From contig NC_073303.1 in the NCBI RefSeq assembly GCF_027595985.1, forward strand, positions 323,635,679-323,699,678: DNA of 64,000 bases, read 5' to 3'. The DNA comes from Sorex araneus. Taxonomy: Eukaryota; Chordata; Mammalia; Eulipotyphla; Soricidae. The first letter of the stretch is position 1; each line of letters starts with the position of its first letter. Positions 55,501 through 64,000 of this stretch are shown here, piece by piece. The translations under genes were made by a program, and so were the position numbers. The notes beneath the pieces are model-generated. The model was not told the origin of the DNA, did not search any database, and worked only from the letters and a program-made list of their open reading frames with translations.

Positions 55501-56383
55501 TTTTAATTTTGTAGTTTTGAGAGTCTAAAATGTTAAGGTGCTGGTATTCTTCTGGTTGGTTTAACTGGGACCAATGATTAATTGCTATCTTTAGAAATTA
55601 GCTCCACTATTTAGATGCAAACCTCCTCCAGTTAGAATTTCGCTTGCATGTGACACTCTGACTTAAGAATACAATACTCTGCGCAAATAACGTCTTTGAG
55701 GGGAGAACTTAATCACTGTGGAGGGGGTGCATGCCAGGTGACTCTGGAACATACTTACATCCTACCTCTCTCACTACTCACCTAGAGGCCTCCCAATTAC
55801 ACAGAGCATTGAGTCAAACTGGATCTGTTTGTGTGTGACCACAATCTAGAGAAAGAACTTCAAGAGTCGGAGCTGTGAACAACAGCTTTTCGCATGCCAA
55901 TAGCGTAAGTTTCACCAGAAACAAACAGCTCCAATGATGGTCCAGTTACTTCCTGCTGAAAGGGAAACTGGATTAAATTAACCTTTTGGTGCAGGCTGGC
56001 TAGGTATCAGAGGAGTGACTCTGGAAAAGTGACTGACATTTGGCTAAGGAACACGGAAAATCGGAATGGAACACTATGTTAGTATCATACAAAATCCAGG
56101 AAAACCTTTTGTACAAATTCAAAAATATTTAAAGATTTTTAACAAAAGATCTCAACTTTGCTGTTTAGCTCATTTCAGCGCCCTTGCAAGTGCATCTGAA
56201 ATGCTAAAGGTCACTTTGTGGCAGTTTGCTGGAATTTTCCATAGTTTCCTAAAATTCTTTTTTATGGGGGCATTTCCTGCCCCACTTCCTGGAAGTCTTC
56301 CAGATTGCAGGGCCGCGGGCTTGCCTCTCTCTGGGTGAGGAGCCGGCCTCGGGCACAGGACACAGGAGCGGCTTGGCTTCAAG

Positions 56384-56484
56384 TCAACAGCAGCGACGGC
56401 GGCTGGTGGGCAAGTTTGGCTTTCCCAGCCTGATGGCGCCATTGTTTCCATTTTCATGGGGGTCCAAGGGCGGGATCTGGCGAC
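56384..56484 (-). CDS. RAB31: RAB31 terminal coding exon
   Basis: RAB31 (Rab22B) is a Rab5-family GTPase of the trans-Golgi and endosomes. This last exon encodes the hypervariable tail: after an acceptor tttttgttctag it begins with GT, completing a Ser codon, then RQIPPLDPHENGNNG and AIRLGKPNLPTSRRRCC and stops at TGA 56384-56386. The stretch through HENGNNG is the same as I recall for human RAB31. The end differs, including one extra Arg before the two C-terminal cysteines, which are the geranylgeranylation site. The GTPase core lies in exons to the right, outside the window. The exon is too short and in the wrong frame to be seen as a long ORF; recognition rests on the protein match, a correct splice acceptor and synteny with TXNDC2 and VAPA. 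Confidence 0.92.
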
Positions 56485-57109
56485 CTAGAACAAAAAAAGG
56501 AGGCCCAGGTTGAGTTCCTCTTACCTCTGCTGACCCCAAGTGTGGCTTGTAACTCTGCTTCATCGACTCTGAGAGGCTGCACAGACCAGGAAAGAGGTCG
56601 TATGGGAGCAGCCTTTTCCTTCCTCCCTTCCTCTCTTCCTTCTGCCTTCCTTCCCTCTCCCTCTCTCCATTCCAAACTTCCTTTCTCCTTTCCTCCCTCC
56701 TTTCCTCCTTTGCCGCCCGAAGCCCAACTCAACCATGGAGCATTAAGGGAAAGGAAGGCTGCTTCCTGTTCCTGCTGATGTCCGTGGCTCCAGAGGCCCT
56801 TGGCCCGGAGTCCTGGGAGAGCCCCTGTCTCCAAGGCCCTGCCTCCTGCCCAGAGAGCTGCTTCTCCACAAGGAGGCTCCGAGACAGCAGTGAGCACTGA
56901 AGTAGGAAAGGCCGGGGGGCTGGAACCGCCTGAGTACTACCTACTACCGGTTCCTAGCTCTCGGCTCCCCGTGCTTCTCTTACCAATGGACTATGTCATC
57001 AATAGTGACCTTGCTTTTTACTCACTTTAATCCTAAAAGTTATCCTTGAGTCTCTGTGGATAAATACAAAGTCAAAACCAAACAGATAACAAAGGAGATA
57101 AGAAAGGTG

Positions 57110-57152
57110 GACAGTTCAAAGTAGGATGCAACCAATCTTAGAGGGAAATATT

Positions 57153-57204
<52 letters not shown>

Positions 57205-57510
57205 CATACATATAATATATATAAAAGCACATAAGGCTCAACCTTTAACAGCATGTTAGTGATCTTTTATAGAAGGGCTTAATGGCCCCTGGGTGAAATA
57301 CAACAATCTTCTCACTCTTTCCTCTAAGGATATTTTTTGTATCATTTTCAGTAGTTTTTCATAACAAGCAATACAAAATATATTATTTTGGTTCTGCTTT
57401 GGGGCAGGGATTGGGGCTCGGGATGGAAACATCTGAAATATGGTGGTGGAAATGGTGTTTGAGTATTAAATGTAATCAAATATTGTGAACTATTTTATAT
57501 AAAAAAAAAA
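57110..57510 (+). mobile_element. Family X repeat, copy 3 (5' truncated)
   Basis: Matches the 3' 400 bp of the other copies: gatgcaaccaatcttagagg, the TA/TG microsatellite (57152-57215), gcacataaggctcaaccttt, acaagcaatacaaaatatat, atggtggtggaaatggtgtt, then an A-tail at 57501-57511. The dinucleotide stretch sits at the same place as the AT run of copy 1. Confidence 0.75.
57152..57215 (+). repeat. (TA)n(TG)n(TA)n microsatellite
   Basis: TA units, then about 24 bp of TG, then TA units again, inside family X copy 3. Confidence 0.93.
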
Positions 57511-57514
57511 GAAG

Positions 57515-57870
57515 GGTGGATAGCTAAAGAGGTTGGGGTTTCATTCTGGGATGATACAGGTATTTTAAAGCTGAACCGCCTAGGTTTGCTCATACCTGTC
57601 ATTATACTGAACAACACGGAGTCATACACTTCAAATGTGTGAAATGTACACACAATTTTTAAAGCCACATGAGGTTTAGAGACATTTTATTTTCCACCAG
57701 CAAAAGTGATGGACCTTGGGGGAATGACAGTGTCAAGTTACATCGTTATGTAGATGACAAGGGCCCAGGTGCTCCTATATGAACTAGGAGCTGCAATAGG
57801 GACTCTTGCTTCTGCATCTGAAACAGTTTTGGATAAAATTGTGATTATGATTGATGTAGTTATACCTTTT
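57515..57870. other. RAB31 intron, no feature seen
   Basis: Unclassified sequence between family X copy 3 and the SINE group. Confidence 0.4.
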
Positions 57871-57875
57871 TTTCT

Positions 57876-58260
57876 TTTGGGGTCACACCCGGCGATACAT
57901 AGGGGTTACTCCTGGCTCTGCACTCAGAAATTACCCTTGGCGGTGCTCAGGGATGCTGGGATTCGAACCCAGGTTGGCCACGTGCAAGGCAAACGCCCTA
58001 CCCACTGTGCTATTGCTCCAGCCCCTATACTTTTTAATCAAGACAAGAAGCGCTTATTGATCAATATTTTTCACAACATCATAATAAATCTTAGGGGGCT
58101 AGGGAGACAATATGGGAGTTCAGGCATTTACCTTGCACACAGCTAAACCCACACTGGTCCCCAGAGGGCATATGGCCCCTGAGCCCTTCCAGAAGTGCTC
58201 TCTCCACCAGGACCAGGAGTAAGCCCCGAGCACCTTTGGGTATGGAACAAAACCTCCAAA
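57876..58260. mobile_element. Two SOR-like SINEs
   Basis: Reversed type A copy at 57876-58026 (ggggtcacacccggcgatac to tgctattgctccagcccc) with a shortened middle. Forward degenerate copy at 58095-58260 (gggggctagggagacaatat). Confidence 0.85.
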
Positions 58261-58272
58261 TAGTAATAATAA

Positions 58273-58511
58273 TCACTGTCACTGTCATCGTTTTGCTCAT
58301 CGATTTGCTCAAGTGGGACCAGTAACGTCTCCATTGTGAGACTTGTTGTTACTGTTTTTGGCATAGTGAATACACCACGGGTAGCTTGCCAGGCTCTGGC
58401 GTGCGGGCAACATACTCTCGGTAACTTGCCGGGCTCTCCAAGAGGGACGGAGGAATCAAACCCTGGTCGGCCGCATGCAAGGCAAACATCCTGTGCTATT
58501 GCTCCAGCCCC
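58273..58511 (-). mobile_element. SOR-like SINE, type B
   Basis: Reversed copy from actgtcactgtcatcgtttt to gctattgctccagccccc, slightly shortened near the head. Confidence 0.92.
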
Positions 58512-58579
58512 CATTAGAAAAATAATATGAATTAAAAAAATATGCTTTTAGCCTCCTACAATGACTTGTTCTTATGATT

Positions 58580-58746
58580 TTTTTTGAGGAGGGGCATATC
58601 TGACAGCACCAGGGTTTACACCTGGCTCTGTACTCAGGGATTACTTTTGGTAGTGCTCAGAGACCATATGGTGTACCAGGGATCGAACCTGGGTCAGGCA
58701 GGCATAAAGTAAATGCCCCACATGCTGTACTATTTCGCTAGCCCCT
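58580..58746 (-). mobile_element. SOR-like SINE, diverged type A
   Basis: Reversed copy: ggggcatatctgacagcacc, accatatggtgtaccaggga, then ctgtactatttcgctagccc at the head. Confidence 0.8.
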
Positions 58747-58749
58747 ATA

Positions 58750-60700
58750 ATGACTTCTTCTCCATGCCCTGTGTCCTAAGTGTGAACACCTTTCTTAACT
58801 ATGAAAGAGATCCCAAGTACACAGAACATTTATATAGGACATTTGCTAAAGTTCCAAAAATAGAGTGAAAAATTTAGAAGGCCAGTGTTCTAACCCCTGA
58901 GCTTTGGGGTCAGCTGTAATGGAGTGGAAAATTTAGAAGCAAGAAAGGTACACACAAGGAGTAAAGTGGGAAAGCAACATCACTCCTTGCTCCCCTCCAC
59001 CCCGACTCTTGCCTCTCAGTGAGTAAGAAAACAGTTGGGGGGAGATTGAGATCAGGATTAAATACTTCACACTTTTTGTTTTAAACACTCAGCAACACTA
59101 GTGAATCAGCCATTGAACCTGGCTTCTCAGAGGTGCCGGGTTCTGTTGATCTTAAGAATACCTAAAATCTCACAGATAAGAGCAAGATGGTTTTCAAAGT
59201 CGGAATTGTTGGTGTTTCCTCAGATGTTTTTTTTTTTTTGCTCATCTGGTAGAAATAGTTCTGAGAACCAAGAGTAAGTTCACTGAACTTGGGCAAGTTA
59301 TTTGCTATCTCTAAGATATCTTCTCCTTATTTCTCAAGAGAATGTGGTAATCACTTGACAAGGAAAACATCACAGAGATATGTGACAGGGGCTGATGTAG
59401 GCGGCACAGATGACTATGGATGAGAAGGACCAGTCATCTTGGGGTTCAGGGTATGGCTTGAGTGAAGTTTGCATTGGACATACTGTGGACCCATCCTGCT
59501 CATCAGCAGAAACTCAGCCCATGAGGGATCCCACACACTCCCACTTCAGGGAGAAGAAAGTGTAGGCCATGAAGGGAAGGGAAAGTAGAAACTAGGTCAC
59601 ACCAATGAGGCAAGCACAGGAATTAAGTAAGAAGCAGCGTGTGACAACACAGTAAGAGAGTCCCTATCTTGTGGTATGACTTCTATGGCACCCATTGAAA
59701 GGTTAAATGCAATTAGACAAAAGAAAGTTCTGGAAAAAAGCCACAGCATTTTGCACCAAGGTGATCACCTTAGAGCCCTGTTGAGTCTGTATCAGTTATC
59801 CAGGAAGAGAGCAAGACAACACCCGAACAGAGAGAGAAAAAGAGTTTCAAGCGTCTTCACGTTTCTATTCTTACAAAAGGCTCTCTGAACATGCACTCTG
59901 CATAAGGGGTCATTATTGTGTATAGATTCTAGGTCACTGTTTATTTTAATAAGGTTTGGATTGTGCTAGGGAAAAATTAAAAGTCTTGCCCCTGGCCCCT
60001 CCCACCCCCAAAATTCAGTCTTCCTGCAAGTTGACAGCATAGAGAAAGAGCAGGTTTTATACACGGTTCCTGCGGCATGTAAGATGTAAAACAACGAATT
60101 CCAAGCTGATGCATTTGCTGATGCATTTGACCACGGCTCTTGCACACAACCAAATTAGAACGGCATGCTCAGTCACAGCTGTCTCCTTCTGCACGGGGTG
60201 GGTGGGCCACTTCCTGTGTAAGCTTAGGAGATTCCCCGAACTCTGTGCAGAATTCTGCTCTCTTTTCATCCCGGCTCTGTCATTTCCTCAGCTCGCTGAA
60301 CTTTTGTGGGGGTATTTGTGGTATTAGTGGCTGCTGGATCCTGATTTCCTCAATCATCGGGATTCATACACTCACCTGGAGGACTTGGCAGCCTTGACTT
60401 CTGATAATGACTCCCCAGCTCCGAGGGGCGGGGGTGGGTGCAGGGCAGGAAAGAGGTGTTTTTATGGAACACCATCTGTGAGCTCACAGTCGTGGCAACC
60501 TGTCCTATGAATACGGTCTGGATGAGAGTGGGGAATATCCCATCAGGCCTGAGGCAAGCCTACCTCTGCCAGGCCTAGGGATGACGCTGCAAAGGCTACA
60601 GAGAACTGGGTCGGCACAGCTGGAGGCCAAACAGGCCTTACCCCTCTGGTTGTCTGTGGGAATTGATGACAGAACAGCTATCCGACTGGGGCAGAGGCGG
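58750..60700. other. RAB31 intron, mostly unclassified
   Basis: Nearly 2 kb with no young SINE. Weak MIR-like sequence at about 59275-59345 (cttgggcaagttatttgcta; aagatatcttctccttattt). Block 60060-60420 is moderately GC-rich and might be conserved intronic sequence, but nothing specific can be named. Confidence 0.4.
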
Positions 60701-60704
60701 TGAG

Positions 60705-61145
60705 CTAGACCCAGGCGTGCTCGGGAGCTAGTCCTGGCTGTGCTCAGGCATCACTCCTGGTGGTGCTCCAGGGGATTGCGCAGAGTACGGAGGACTCAAA
60801 CCAGAGTCAACTGCACGTAAGGCAAGCATCTTAACTCCTGGACCATCGCTCCAGCCCTTAATGTTTTGTTTTTGTGAAGTTTTCAACCAATTGGAAATTG
60901 AATTTATGTGGAAACAGAAAAAATAGCTTGTTATAGAACTTTCTGTACTAACTGAAAAATCAAGTCTAGCTCAAAAGCAGAATGAAGGCTTACAGTACTT
61001 AGTTTGCTTAGTTTTATTTGGGGACCACGTCTGACAGAACTTGGACGGGCAGGCTAACTCTGTGCACAGCAAGAACTCTGTGCGTGGGGGTCACTTCTGG
61101 GACTGCATGGGACCCTAATGCAAAAGCATGTCCTCCAGCCCATGA
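60705..61145 (-). mobile_element. Two reversed SOR-like SINEs
   Basis: 60705-60860 (ctagtcctggctgtgctcag to gaccatcgctccagccctta) and a more degenerate copy at 61015-61145 (ggggaccacgtctgacagaa). Confidence 0.75.
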
Positions 61146-61246
61146 CACCACTTTTCATAAGCACAGAACTTGGAGGCGATCTACACAATGTTAACAGGTC
61201 AAAATCTGAACTTGAGAATGAAATACTCTAGGAAAAAAGTTTTAAA

Positions 61247-61405
61247 CTGGGGCCAGAGATAGTTTAGCAGAGAAGGCACTTACTTGCTATGCATGCCACT
61301 GACCTGGGTTTGATCCCTAGTAGCTCCTATGGAATGATCCCTGAGCACAGAGCCAGGAACAAGCCCTGAGCTCTGCCAGGTGTGATCCAAAAGCCAAAAC
61401 AAACC
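61247..61405 (+). mobile_element. SOR-like SINE, diverged type A
   Basis: ggggccagagatagtttagc head, cctgggtttgatccctagta middle, gagctctgccaggtgtgatc end. Confidence 0.8.
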
Positions 61406-61629
61406 CAAACCAGGCAAAATAAGAGGATCCAGGTAGAGAGTGCAATAATGAGGTCATACATCACTGGGACTGCATAGTCCTCTGAGCATGTCTGGATGAG
61501 ACTAAGGCCCTGCTGGGGTAGGGGTGAGGATGGGGAATCCCTGGCTCTGCAGAGCCTGAGCTACCAGGCAATTCCTTTAGAGTCGAGTGGAGCCCCCAGG
61601 CCACTCAAGTACCACTGGGGAGGATTCCA

Positions 61630-62560
61630 CAAAAACAGACAAATGACGCCTCCAGACCCAGCACCAGGCTGGGTCTCATCCGAGGCACCCTGGAGGGAGC
61701 AGGGGAGCCCATAACCCACCCTGACAGAGCCCCAGCAGCCTAAGACCTCCACAATCCAGTTGCTGCCGTGCTCATGGCCAGACTCCATAGGCTCAGGATG
61801 AGCCTCATCCAGGAATGAATCTGTTGAAAAACTCAGGGATGTGGGTTTTGTGACTGAAATCTCCAGGCTCTCAAGAAGATGGAGATGGGTTGCTTCCTGC
61901 CATCTGCCTGTGCTTCCGGGAGGCTGGCAGTCACACATACGAACTGCCTCTATGTAAGCTTATTAACTGGCCGTGATCCAGGGACTCATAGATTAATCTC
62001 AGAAGAGATCAGCAAGATATGCCTCCAGACCCCAATGTCAATTTCCAGTTAAAAATTTAACTTGAGCTGTATCACCCTATTTAAAAATCTTAGAATTCCC
62101 GAAGGGCATAGCAGCGAATTATACCCTAATGTACACCCTAATGTACCAGGAATGGTACACCACATTGGATGGGATGTAAAGTAGAAGGCAACCAATCTCA
62201 ATTAAAAAAATATTAGCACACAAGGCTCAACCTGTGACAACACATTAGTAATCTCTTATACAAGGGCTTAATGGCTCCAGGGTAAGATACAACAATCCTC
62301 ACATACTTTCTTCTAAGGAAATCTTTTTTGATCATTTTTAGTGAATTATTCATAACAAGCAATACAAAATAAATTATTTAGGGCCTGCTATTGAGGCAGG
62401 CTTGGGAAAATTGAAAATAATGGTGGTGGGAAGGTGTAATGGTGGAGGGGTTGGTGTTGAAATATTGAATGTAAAAAATCATTGTGAACAAATTTATAAA
62501 AATAAAATAAAATTTAAAAATTAAAAATAAATAAATAAAATAAAACTGGTTTAAAAAAGG
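61630..62560 (+). mobile_element. Family X repeat, copy 2 (longest uninterrupted)
   Basis: Landmarks in order: cctgacagagccccagcagc, gactgaaatctccaggctct, gcctgtgcttccgggaggct, agaccccaatgtcaatttcc, acacaaggctcaacctgtga, acaagcaatacaaaataaat, ggtggtgggaaggtgtaatg, then an AAATAAAATA-rich tail. No intact ORF. It is the best template for a consensus. The true 5' end may lie left of 61630. Confidence 0.75.
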
Positions 62561-62994
62561 TGAAAAAAGATATACGTAATCATTCTGAATAAGAATCAAT
62601 AGTTGATGTTTTAAAGAGAATAGCCTCCTTAGAAGATTAATCAAAATCCCTTAAGTCACAGTAGTTGAAGCCAAAACAATCTCCAAAATATTTCATGTGA
62701 ATGACGAAGGGCTTGAGGGAGCAATGAAAGATGCTGTGAGTGCCAACTTCAGGAGAGCCAGAAATAGCTTTTACAAGATGCTGAAGAACAGAAAGATGCA
62801 TGCAACTGATAAACAGAAAACAACATTCGAAGACTCCAAAGTTGAGGCAGGATATGCTCAATATTAGGAAATGCTAAAATTAGAGAAAGAAAATCCGCCT
62901 GAATTCCTGTGAAAGATTGGGAAACTCTGATGACAACCTGAAATTAAAAATAGTGGATCTGAAAATGATAACCAAGAGGTTGTGGAAAAAAATG

Positions 62995-63105
62995 GGTTAA
63001 TGCTGTGGTTTTTGGGGGGCCAGGCGTTGTGCCAGGATTAAACAAGGGTCAGCTGTGTGCAAAGTAAGAGCCTTAAGCCCTGTCCTATCTCTCCGGTCCA
63101 AGGCC
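62995..63105 (-). mobile_element. Degenerate SOR-like SINE
   Basis: Reversed partial copy: tggggggccaggcgttgtgc, taaacaagggtcagctgtgt, then ctgtcctatctctccggtcc at the head. Confidence 0.7.
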
Positions 63106-63159
63106 ACAGTTTAAATTCAGGCTCACTCTTAGTATTGTACATCCTATGGATTTTAATAA

Positions 63160-63480
63160 ATAAGTGTGACGCACTCCCACCCACCACTGTAGTATCACAA
63201 AGAATAGTCTTAATACCCTAAAACGCCTCTGTGCTTTGACTCTTCACTCTACCCAGGCCCCATAACCAGGGGTATCCCTGGCAGCCACCAAACCCTTTTC
63301 TTGTCCCTGTAGTATTGCCTTTTCTGGAATGTCATAAGGTTGGGATTCCCCAGTATGCAGCCTTCCAGTTAGTCTTATTTCACTTACCAACATGCATTAA
63401 CTATTTCTTCCAGTCTTCTCATGGCTGGATAGTTTATTTTTTAATCACTGTATAGCATTTTATTTAATATATATGTATAT
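63160..63480 (-). mobile_element. Old L1 3' fragment
   Basis: Reversed old L1 blocks: tccctggcagccaccaaacc, gtagtattgccttttctgga, atgtcataaggttgggattc, ctcatggctggatagtttat. Confidence 0.65.
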
Positions 63481-63534
63481 ATGTATCTTTCTTTTTTCAA
63501 TGCAGAGTTTTATTTAAGAGAGTGAAAGAATCGA

Positions 63535-63702
63535 GGCTGGAGCAATAGTATAATGGGTAGGCTGTTTGTTTTGCATGTGGCCGACCTGGATTCAATCCCC
63601 TGCACCCACTATGGTCTCTGAGGACTGCCAGGAGTGATCCCTGAGACAGATCCAGGAGTCAGCCCTGAGCATTGCCGGTGTGGCCCAAAGCTCTGAAAGA
63701 GG
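63535..63702 (+). mobile_element. SOR-like SINE, type A
   Basis: gaggctggagcaatagtata head, ggattcaatcccctgcaccc middle, gagcattgccggtgtggccc end. Confidence 0.85.
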
Positions 63703-63818
63703 AAAGGACAGGTTCTCGGCAAGTGGGTGGTGTATTCAAAAGTAGAATAAACTTTATTTGAAGTTTTGCATGTTAAAGTTTTTTTAAGTTAAAAATTAAA
63801 GTTAAAAAATTAAATTGT

Positions 63819-63990
63819 GGGGGCTGGAGCGAGAGCACAGCGGGGAGGGTGTTTGCCTTGCACATGGCTGACCCCGGTTTGATTCCCAGCATCCCATATG
63901 GTCCCCCAAGCACTGCCAGGAGTAATTCCCGAGTGCATGAGCCAGGAGTATCCCCTGTGCATTGCCGGGTGTGACCCCAAAAGGAAAAAA
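63819..63990 (+). mobile_element. SOR-like SINE, type A, near-consensus
   Basis: ggggctggagcgagagcaca head, ccatatggtcccccaagcac, gcattgccgggtgtgacccc, A-tail at the window edge. Short AAATTAAA sequence on both sides is consistent with a target-site duplication. Confidence 0.92.
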
Positions 63991-64000
63991 AATTAAAATG

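Larger units (their letters stand above)
53250..56383 (-). other. RAB31: RAB31 3' UTR (proposed)
   Basis: A 3.1-kb block downstream of the RAB31 stop codon contains no recognisable SINE or LINE, although flanking sequence has several per kilobase. Its length is close to the long 3' UTR I recall for mammalian RAB31. It ends at an AATAAA on the minus strand (53265-53270). A second AATAAA at 55495-55500 would give a short UTR of about 0.9 kb. Short open frames within it are not supported as genes. Confidence 0.7.
56485..64000 (-). other. RAB31: RAB31 last intron (continues right of window)
   Basis: Upstream of the terminal exon on the minus strand. No further RAB31 exon was recognised, so this is taken as one intron running out of the window. 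It has a CT-rich stretch at 56615-56715, many repeats, and largely unclassified sequence at 58750-60700. Confidence 0.7.

Overview
This is a mammalian nuclear genome window, and the repeats point to a shrew, most likely Sorex. The evidence is dozens of copies of a tRNA-derived SINE that starts with a gggctggagcgatagcac-type head, has a B-box-like ggttcgattcc, and matches my recollection of the SOR family of soricids. No bacterial, viral or plasmid gene organisation is present. I could not run a database search, so the species call rests on recognition.

Three protein-coding loci are supported, all on the minus strand, so transcription runs from high to low coordinates. (1) RAB31: the last coding exon is at 56384-56484, its roughly 3.1 kb SINE-free 3' UTR runs to about 53250, and the upstream intron fills 56485-64000. 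(2) TXNDC2 (sperm thioredoxin, Sptrx-1): a large 3' exon at 30793-32708 and a proposed small first coding exon at 34219-34303 splice in frame to a 666-residue protein. (3) VAPA: first coding exon at 2749-2827 inside a large CpG island, with intron 1 filling 1-2748. The order RAB31 - TXNDC2 - VAPA on one strand is the order I recall from human 18p11.22, so the window is a conserved syntenic block. The three genes do not form a pathway: RAB31 is a trafficking GTPase, TXNDC2 a spermatid redox protein, and VAPA an ER membrane-contact tether.

The rest is intergenic or intronic sequence filled with transposons. SINEs come in at least three related forms that share one tRNA-like head: a short type A, a longer type B with a different body, and a type C that resembles B with an internal insertion. 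There are also a few tRNA-Ala/ID-like SINEs, old MIRs, a MaLR (MLT1-type) LTR, many 5'-truncated L1 fragments, and an unidentified A-tailed repeat (called family X here) with three long copies and a fragment. Between 40.0 and 44.9 kb lies an unusual concentration of purine/pyrimidine microsatellites (CT, CTTT, GAAA, GGAAA) and a G-rich 39-40 bp minisatellite.

I found no new multi-gene biological system. The points most worth checking are the TXNDC2 first exon and the gradient in its repeats, the divergent RAB31 tail, paired inverted ZNF143-type sites near the VAPA promoter, a perfect 25-bp hairpin at 12991-13052, the compound SINE families, a SINE tail that has grown into a 256-bp microsatellite between its own target-site duplications, and the GC-rich duplicated segment at 24.2-24.6 kb.
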